From Desulfobacterales bacterium (GTDB taxonomy: Bacteria; Desulfobacterota; Desulfobacteria; Desulfobacterales; Desulfobacteraceae), in the NCBI GenBank assembly GCA_022361095.1, contig JAKSBO010000445.1, forward strand, positions 1-12,859: 12,859 nt of DNA, read 5' to 3'. Below are positions 7,890 through 12,859 of this stretch, one piece after another. How positions within the stretch are numbered: position 1 is the first letter of the stretch; the number at the start of each line of letters is the position of its first letter. Under the pieces are notes generated by a model. That model searched no databases. It had not been told where the DNA came from and saw only the letters and a program-made list of their open reading frames with translations. Position numbers and translations under genes: made by a program.

Positions 7890-9882
7890 GGCGCAGACGG
7901 AATGCCAGTCCGTGTTGGTGACCAATGAAAAATTAAAGCAGCGGTTCAATAAAAACATGCCGGGATATGAAGTTATTCTGGATGACACCTTTGATGATAA
8001 TTCATACAAATGGCCGGTGGGCTGGATCAAAGGTAAAAAAGGCAAAGCCCGGGCAGAGGTCAAAAACGGGGTGTACAGAATCAAGTTTTCAGGCGCGGTG
8101 AGCCCACAGCTGCATGTCTCTCGTCCCGCGGAATTGTCAAAAAAAGGAAAAGAATATTTTATCGAAGCCTGCTTCCGGTTCAATGAGGAAAAAATCAAGG
8201 CTTCCAAAACAGCGAACAAGGATATCCGGTTCGGCCTGATCTGGCATGCAAAACTGAATGGTGTGAATGAAGCTGACCGCTCGTCCAGAAAGGATAAGCA
8301 CCTGAATGATTCCTATTCGTATTTCAGCACCCTCCGGGACGGCAAAGTCAGTGCGAGAGGAAACAAACCGGGGGCCGGGGCTCTTAAAGACTTTGCCGAC
8401 AACATCCATCCCAATGGCGCCTGGAATGGCATCGCTGTGATTACCCGGAACCATGCAGAGAAAACCCATGATGCCGGCGGGCTGAACGGCAGTCCAAATC
8501 ACCATGTTTCATCCCTTGTAAAGTACCGGGCAGACCGAATCGGATTTGAATTTTACAGCAACACCCAGGCGGAAATTGAGATCACACGGCTCACCATCAC
8601 CGCCATTGACCGGCCAAAGCCAAAGCCGCCAGCCCTCAGAGACAAGGCGGATATCTACCGGGAGCTTAAAAGCAAAGCAGACCCGGGCCCATTTTTAAAT
8701 ATCAAGGGAGCTGTTCTGGATGTGAAGACCAACCTTTGTTGGAGCGACACCAGCTATATGACCGAGCATAAGTATCCCCCCACCAAGTTCAGTTCAATTC
8801 AGAACTGGGCAGATAGTTTCAATAAAAAATTTGTCGGCGGTCTGACAGGATGGCGGATACCCAGGGTTGATGAATATCCCTCCCTTTATAGTGAAGAAAA
8901 GTATGCAAGAGGTTTCAAACCCATTCCAGGTTATATTGAACACGGCCCTCTGGGGTATCCATTTGGAATTCACGGCAGGGCACCCTTGGCACTTTCTACA
9001 GACAGGGAGGGGAGGTATGTCAGGGTCTTTGATTTTAAAAGGGGCAATAAATCAGCGGTGGACTGGCCAAAGGATCATTTTTGGGAAAGGCTTGTCGACT
9101 CGCTTCTCGTCACCTGCGGTCCCCTTGATCTGTTTTATCTCTTAAAAGATCCGGGCCATAAGGGAACCATTCTTTCCAGAGAACAGGCACAGATCATGGA
9201 ACGGGTCACGGCCGCCCAGAGGGCCGGCCTAACCGATGCCGCCGGCATGCTTCTGGAAACGCTGATTTCTCAGTCCGGACCATCACTCTTCCGGCTTGGA
9301 TTCACCAGGCAGATCGCTGACCAGGACCTTGCCCTGAGCCTTGCCGGAAAAGTCCTGCTGGCAGCCAAATCAACCCATGGCAACACCGCCAGGTTCTGGT
9401 ATGAAGCCGCCCACCTAGCTGTCCTGGCCAACCAGCCAGCCCTGGTACTCAAGGCAGCAAAACAGCTACGGCAGGTCCCCCCGGTTCCAGAATTCAAGGA
9501 AGAAATCCTTGATCATGCCGCCGTTTTTGAGGCCATCGCTTATATGCTGTTAGAACAGACGGAAAAGGCGTATACATCTCTTCTCATGCGGTTTGAACTA
9601 AAAAAAAACATCATTATCCCATCCTATGTGAACGGGCCGGGCAGTGTTCTATTAAAGGATAAAAAACGGCTTGCCACGGTTTTGGGCATTGACGAAAAGT
9701 TACTGGTCGGGAAGTACAATGTACCCACCCCACAGGATTTCTACAACATGGAAACCGGGCAGCTTGTCCGGGTGGTGGTCACGGCCCCGAGAGTGGAAAA
9801 GCCTTCAACTGCAGCTCCTTCCCAATCCGGGGCAGGTCATAACATCAGACAATCAGGCGATGGCGCTACGGTATTGGATTAA
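7816..9882 (+). CDS. Secreted three-module protein: ConA-like, Lcl/DUF1566-like and shared helical domain
   Basis: The protein has 688 residues. AAGGGA at 7804-7809 is 6 bases before the ATG. The signal peptide MKLKILVVIVFVSGLL ends near AMA/QTE (26). Residues about 50-265 are a ConA-like domain related to that of the 756 gene: DDTFDDNSYKWPVG, YFIEACFRF, ADRIGFEF and AEIEITRLTI. Residues about 295-415 form an Lcl-type domain: AVLDVKTNLCW, WADSFNKKF, GWRIPRVDEYPSLY at 345-358 and LALSTDREG. Residues about 435-655 form the shared helical domain, from CGPLDLFYLLK to FYNMETGQ, with HLAVLANQPALVLKAAKQ and KAYTSLLMRFELKK. A Pro/Ser/Thr-containing linker then ends in GATVLD at the stop. It contains in one chain the modules found separately in its two paralogues, as expected from a fusion or from the ancestral full-length form. 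An extracytoplasmic location is certain from the leader. The ligand is unknown. Confidence 0.95.
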   Translation: MKLKILVVIVFVSGLLQSGVLSPAMAQTECQSVLVTNEKLKQRFNKNMPGYEVILDDTFDDNSYKWPVGWIKGKKGKARAEVKNGVYRIKFSGAVSPQLHVSRPAELSKKGKEYFIEACFRFNEEKIKASKTANKDIRFGLIWHAKLNGVNEADRSSRKDKHLNDSYSYFSTLRDGKVSARGNKPGAGALKDFADNIHPNGAWNGIAVITRNHAEKTHDAGGLNGSPNHHVSSLVKYRADRIGFEFYSNTQAEIEITRLTITAIDRPKPKPPALRDKADIYRELKSKADPGPFLNIKGAVLDVKTNLCWSDTSYMTEHKYPPTKFSSIQNWADSFNKKFVGGLTGWRIPRVDEYPSLYSEEKYARGFKPIPGYIEHGPLGYPFGIHGRAPLALSTDREGRYVRVFDFKRGNKSAVDWPKDHFWERLVDSLLVTCGPLDLFYLLKDPGHKGTILSREQAQIMERVTAAQRAGLTDAAGMLLETLISQSGPSLFRLGFTRQIADQDLALSLAGKVLLAAKSTHGNTARFWYEAAHLAVLANQPALVLKAAKQLRQVPPVPEFKEEILDHAAVFEAIAYMLLEQTEKAYTSLLMRFELKKNIIIPSYVNGPGSVLLKDKKRLATVLGIDEKLLVGKYNVPTPQDFYNMETGQLVRVVVTAPRVEKPSTAAPSQSGAGHNIRQSGDGATVLD

Positions 9883-9969
9883 TCAAAGAAAAAAAATGAA
9901 GTTAAAAATTTCGGTTGCGATTGTTTTTGTTTCAGGTGTGCTGATGTCCGTGCTTTTGTCTCCGGCCAT
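9834..9969 (+). repeat. Duplicated gene junction, copy 2 (136 bp)
   Basis: This is the counterpart of 7753-7889. It comprises the 3' end of the 7816 gene, its stop, a 13-bp spacer and a second copy of the signal-peptide codons. Similarity stops just after the codons for SPA, so the body of the duplicated gene is absent. Confidence 0.85.
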
Positions 9970-10027
9970 ACCGGGCAAAACCTCCAATGAAATGCAGGAA
10001 ATGCAAATCCCAAGAATAATAGTATAA
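9896..10027 (+). pseudogene. Signal-peptide-only remnant of a further paralogue
   Basis: The ORF has 43 codons, and its first 25 reproduce the leader of the 7816 gene (MKLKISVAIVFVSGVL against MKLKILVVIVFVSGLL). The AMA cleavage motif is replaced by AIPG, and only 18 unrelated residues follow before TAA. The spacer before it is A-rich and has a weaker ribosome site than copy 1. Continuing in the same frame, stops occur at 10079, 10172, 10199 and 10202, after which the frame stays open to 10423. This reads as a decayed or truncated gene at the end of the operon. A functional small exported peptide is possible but less likely. No ConA-like, Lcl or helical landmarks are visible downstream. Confidence 0.6.
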
Positions 10028-10455
10028 AATCAGAACAGTGCCGATTACTTGAAAAACAGGACTGAAAGAAGTCGTGCTTAGTACAAGGTTTGGGTTTTGA
10101 ATGATTATCCTATGCAGAACTTTTGCATAAAAACAATTGTGAATGATGCCGATCTCGTTCGTAATTGTTTCTGAAAAAAGAGGCATGGCTTTAAGGAATA
10201 GTAAAGCGACACTTATGTCTATGATTGTGACCAAAAAACTTTATTGAAAGGGGGAGGACTACTTCTGTTATTGATGGTTGATCGCGTCATCTATGCAAAT
10301 TTAAGTGGTGCAGAAAACTGCCTTGAGTGTGCCGGCCTGAGTGCAATTATCGGCCCGGATTGCCTTGATACGGAACGGTCAGGGAAAGGGGCCCGCCATA
10401 ATCATGGCCGACATCACCCCTGAACAGATCGCAGATCCGGGCTAAGCCGGATATT
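10028..10455. other. Gene-free region between convergent operons
   Basis: About 430 bp separate the last plus-strand ORF from the stop of the minus-strand thioesterase gene. The left two thirds are AT-rich and may be decayed coding sequence continuing the leader remnant. The right third has the higher GC of the minus-strand genes. Short inverted repeats occur at 10111-10116/10124-10129 (TATGCA/TGCATA) and 10435-10440/10447-10452 (ATCCGG/CCGGAT). Neither has a T-run on the relevant strand, so I do not call a terminator. I see no RNA gene. Confidence 0.5.
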
Positions 10456-10947
10456 TCATGATGGGTCCTGGCCGGGAAACTCTTCCCAGACCCGGACGGT
10501 TTTCTCATCCACGCCAACAGGTACCCCCTGGGCATTGGTGGCGCAATGCCGGGTATACCCCTTGCAGATAATCCGGTCATAGGTATGGCTTGTGATCACA
10601 TAATCAAACTGAAGCTTCACCCGTTCCAGGCCGGCGGGCCGGGTATGAATCCACATCAGGTCGTCATAATAGAGCGGGGCAAAATAGTTCAGTTTGGTCT
10701 CAATAATGGGATAGACAAACCCGCTCTCTTCAATTTCCCGGTAGGGGTAGGCAATATCCCGCATCAAATCCGCCCTGCCCTGCTCAAAAAACCTTAAGTA
10801 ATTGGCATGGTAGACCACCTGGGAGCGGTCCGTGTCCGCATACAGGGTCCTATGGCTGGTCCGGTGCCAAGTCAGCCCTGTGGTCCGGTCCTTTACATAA
10901 GGGGTGTTGTCATCTGTGATTTCGGGTTTAAACGGTTTGGGTTTCAT
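10456..10947 (-). CDS. Acyl-CoA/ACP thioesterase, hotdog fold (4HBT, YbgC/FadM-like)
   Basis: The protein has 163 residues from ATG 10947. The frame is open further upstream, but that part lies inside the ketosynthase gene and is not protein-like. The core motif YADTDRSQVVYHANYLRFFE (residues 36-55) is the signature of the 4-hydroxybenzoyl-CoA thioesterase/YbgC family. Asp40 corresponds to the catalytic Asp of YbgC (second D of DTD), followed by His47 and Glu55. The normal GG after DTD is replaced by RSQ, a common type of variation. The protein would hydrolyse a thioester of CoA or acyl carrier protein in the cytoplasm. An N-terminal extension of about 30 residues precedes the fold. It starts 4 bases after the ketosynthase stop, so it is co-transcribed and probably releases or edits that pathway's product. 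The substrate is not predictable from sequence. Confidence 0.93.
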   Translation of the reverse strand: MKPKPFKPEITDDNTPYVKDRTTGLTWHRTSHRTLYADTDRSQVVYHANYLRFFEQGRADLMRDIAYPYREIEESGFVYPIIETKLNYFAPLYYDDLMWIHTRPAGLERVKLQFDYVITSHTYDRIICKGYTRHCATNAQGVPVGVDEKTVRVWEEFPGQDPS

Positions 10948-10951
10948 GGTC

Positions 10952-12217
10952 TTACATCCCTTTGAATACAATACAGCAATTGGTTCCGCCAAACCCGTAG
11001 GCATTGGACAACAGAAATTCGTGCGGATGGGCCCTGAAGGTATCGGGCACCACATCCAGGTCGTCAAATTCAGGGGCGGGTTTATGATTAATGGTGGGCA
11101 GCACCATACCCATCTGCATGGCCTCAATACTCAATGCAGCCTCGATGGCGGCGGCGGCCCCTAATGTGTGGCCGAGCTGGGATTTATTGGAGGACACGGG
11201 GATCTGTCCCAAATGATGTCCAAACACCTGCCTCAGGCAGTCGGCCTCCGACGTGTCGCCTTTAAAGGTGGAGGTGCCGTGGGCATTAATGTACCGGATA
11301 TCCCGGGGGGCTATCTGGGCATCATCAATGGCCTGGTGCATGGCCCGGACAATGGTTTCAAGATTGGGGCTGGTAAAATGAAAGGCATCCGAGGTCCAGC
11401 CGATCCCTGCCACTTCCGCCCGGGGTTTAAGGCCGTGGGCCTTTGCCACCTCTTCTGCGGCCAGCACCACCACACCGCACCCTTCGGAGAGCACCATGCC
11501 CTTACGGTCGCGGCTAAACGGACGGCTGGCCTGGCACGGGTCTTCATAGGCCCGGTCCTCGGGATTGATTTTTATGGTGGCCCCCATGTTGGCAAACCCC
11601 TGGACGATCTCCGGCACCAGGGGGGTATCCACACCCCCTGCCAGCACCACATCCACATCACCGTCCCGGATCATCCTGGCCCCCATGCCGATGGCGTGGT
11701 TACCCGACGCACACGCCCCCTGGGGGGACAGCAAGGGGCCTGTAAAGCCTAAATCAATACCGGCCTTGCTTGCGGGCATATTCCCGCACAGGTTGGGCAA
11801 AAGATAGGGGCTGACCCGCAAAGGCCCTGCATTGGCATATTTATCCGAGGCGATCCTGAAGGCATCCATACCGTTCAGGGCGGAACCGATCAGGCAGGCG
11901 GTCCTTTCGGAGATGCCGGGCGCCATGACAATGCCGGCACTGGCCAAAGCCTCCCGGCACACGGCCACGGTCAACAGCACAAACGCCGCATTCCAGCTAT
12001 GGGCCTCTTTTTTTTCAAACATCCCGCTTGCCACAGGATCCCAGTCGGGTATTTCGCCCACCACATTGCTTAATGATTTTGTCTCACACCGGGTGATCTT
12101 TCCAAACCCTGATTTGCCGGCCACGGCATTTTCAAAGGTGAGGTCAAAGGTGGCCCCCAACGGTGTGGCCGCCCCGTATCCTAAAACAAAAACCCGCCTG
12201 TTTAATGGAGCTTTCAT
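10952..12217 (-). CDS. Beta-ketoacyl-[acyl-carrier-protein] synthase (KAS I/II, FabF-like)
   Basis: The protein has 421 residues, full length for the family. It carries out decarboxylative Claisen condensation of malonyl-ACP with an acyl-ACP. The catalytic set is complete: Cys169 in GACASG, His313 in NAHGTST, Lys345 in NKSQLGH and His350. The glycine-rich GFGGTN loop is at 408-413. The N-terminus VFVLGYGAATPLG is a normal thiolase-fold start. Divergence from housekeeping FabF (for example NAHGTSTFKGD instead of the usual PxGD), and its position between a second synthase and a thioesterase, suggest a dedicated type II fatty acid or polyketide pathway such as an aryl-polyene-like cluster, though that is inference. 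The gene lies 18 bases after the upstream synthase and 4 bases before the thioesterase, so all three share a transcript that begins beyond the right edge. Confidence 0.95.
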   Translation of the reverse strand: MKAPLNRRVFVLGYGAATPLGATFDLTFENAVAGKSGFGKITRCETKSLSNVVGEIPDWDPVASGMFEKKEAHSWNAAFVLLTVAVCREALASAGIVMAPGISERTACLIGSALNGMDAFRIASDKYANAGPLRVSPYLLPNLCGNMPASKAGIDLGFTGPLLSPQGACASGNHAIGMGARMIRDGDVDVVLAGGVDTPLVPEIVQGFANMGATIKINPEDRAYEDPCQASRPFSRDRKGMVLSEGCGVVVLAAEEVAKAHGLKPRAEVAGIGWTSDAFHFTSPNLETIVRAMHQAIDDAQIAPRDIRYINAHGTSTFKGDTSEADCLRQVFGHHLGQIPVSSNKSQLGHTLGAAAAIEAALSIEAMQMGMVLPTINHKPAPEFDDLDVVPDTFRAHPHEFLLSNAYGFGGTNCCIVFKGM

Positions 12218-12235
12218 GGTCTTATCTCTATTCTT

Positions 12236-12859
12236 TCAACATTTTTCCAGGACAATGCAGGCATTGCATCCGCCGAATCCAAATGCATTTTTCAACACAT
12301 AGGGCTGGTCCAGGCGTCTTGCATGATCTGTCACGCAGTCAAACGCCATGTCAGGGTCCGGGTCATAGTTGATGGTGGGAGGGATCTTCCCGTCAATCAT
12401 CCCCTGGACGGCAAAAATGGTCTCAATGGCGCTGGATGCGCCCATGGCGTGCCCGATCATGGATTTGTTGGCTGTCACCGGCGGAATTTTTTTGCCGAAC
12501 ACCGCGGACAAAGCATCATACTCCACCTTGTCCCCCACCGGGGTGGCAGTGGCATGGGCATTGACACTGGAGACCGTTTGCGGATCAATCCCTGCATGCC
12601 CAAGCGCCAATTCCATGCACCGGTTTACCGTGGGCAAATGAGGCGCCACCACATGGTGGGCATCCGATGTCATGCCCCATCCGGCAAGGGCCGCATGATA
12701 TTTCAATCCCCAGCTTTGTGCGAACTCCCGGGCAGCCAGGATCACGGCACCGGCCCCTTCGGAGACCACGAACCCCCTTCGGTTTTTCGAAAACGGACGG
12801 CTTGCCGCCCGGGCCGGGACATCCTCCCCGGTCTTTGGAAAAAAAATGCCGTTCATGGT
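12236..12859 (-). CDS. Second beta-ketoacyl synthase, C-terminal part (truncated by window edge)
   Basis: About 207 residues of the C-terminal half or more are visible, and the reading frame continues past 12859. Visible landmarks, counted from Met at 12856, are RPFSKNRRGFVVSEGAG (20-36), His101 in NAHATAT, Lys131 and His136 in NKSMIGH, and GFGGCN (193-198). The active-site Cys would lie upstream of the window, so I cannot tell a working synthase from a chain-length-factor partner. Retention of both His residues and the Lys favours an active enzyme. NAHAT instead of NAHGT is seen in other synthases. It is a paralogue of its downstream neighbour, not a fragment of it. The two may act as a heterodimer or on different chain lengths. 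Confidence 0.94.
   Translation of the reverse strand, partial: TMNGIFFPKTGEDVPARAASRPFSKNRRGFVVSEGAGAVILAAREFAQSWGLKYHAALAGWGMTSDAHHVVAPHLPTVNRCMELALGHAGIDPQTVSSVNAHATATPVGDKVEYDALSAVFGKKIPPVTANKSMIGHAMGASSAIETIFAVQGMIDGKIPPTINYDPDPDMAFDCVTDHARRLDQPYVLKNAFGFGGCNACIVLEKC

Noticed and set aside
10063..10146. In-frame TGA codons read as selenocysteine
   Set aside because: There are several TGAs in a short stretch, no recognisable selenoprotein motif and no convincing hairpin just after any of them. Decay is simpler.
9932..10234. Minus-strand open frame of 100 codons
   Set aside because: It starts without a convincing ribosome site, runs through the leader remnant and has no recognisable family. 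It is probably a chance frame in AT-rich DNA.
10435..10452. ATCCGG/CCGGAT hairpin as a terminator for the minus-strand operon
   Set aside because: The stem is only six base pairs and no T-run follows it on either strand.
10948..11127. N-terminal extension of the thioesterase frame to ATG 11127
   Set aside because: The extension lies inside the ketosynthase gene, which has full-length conserved motifs there. The homologous protein begins after 10947.

Overview
The window looks like part of a Gram-negative bacterial chromosome. Every long plus-strand gene starts with a Sec-type signal peptide. GC content is moderate, high in most coding stretches and low between genes. Large secreted paralogues lie beside a type II ketosynthase cluster, which suggests a deltaproteobacterial sulfate reducer of the Desulfobacteraceae type. 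That assignment is an impression from protein style and not a proven one.

Layout. Positions 1-539 are AT-rich and hold no gene I can defend, apart from a possible 3' end of an upstream gene (2-142). From 540 to about 10027 all genes point right: a 65-residue exported peptide (540-737), a ConA-like/helical secreted protein (756-2279), a 794-residue coiled-coil protein with a pre-toxin TG-like segment (2372-4756), a translationally coupled beta-sandwich protein (4753-6285), an Lcl/DUF1566-like/helical protein (6425-7801), a 688-residue ConA-like/Lcl/helical protein (7816-9882) and a 43-codon remnant carrying only a signal peptide (9896-10027). Positions 10028-10455 are AT-rich and gene-free, between two convergent operons. 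From 10456 to the right edge the genes point left: a hotdog-fold thioesterase, a complete beta-ketoacyl synthase, and the C-terminal two thirds or so of a second synthase that runs off the window.

The most interesting feature is the plus-strand block. Three of its proteins (genes at 756, 6425 and 7816) share a helical C-terminal domain of about 220 residues and end at the stop codon in G-(A/V)-T-V-L-D. Their N-termini differ in a modular way: ConA-like only, Lcl only, and ConA-like followed by Lcl. Two short ORFs at the edges of the block carry signal peptides that copy those of large genes inside it, and a 137-bp duplicated junction explains one of them. The block therefore looks like an exported protein family growing and decaying by tandem duplication and module exchange. 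It surrounds a two-gene unit that encodes a toxin-like coiled-coil protein and a partner with a compositionally foreign Cys-containing tail. The biological role is unknown. Surface recognition, or delivery of the large protein, are hypotheses only.

The minus-strand genes belong to type II fatty acid/polyketide chemistry (KAS-KAS-thioesterase), as in aryl-polyene-like or specialised lipid clusters. They appear unrelated to the secreted block.
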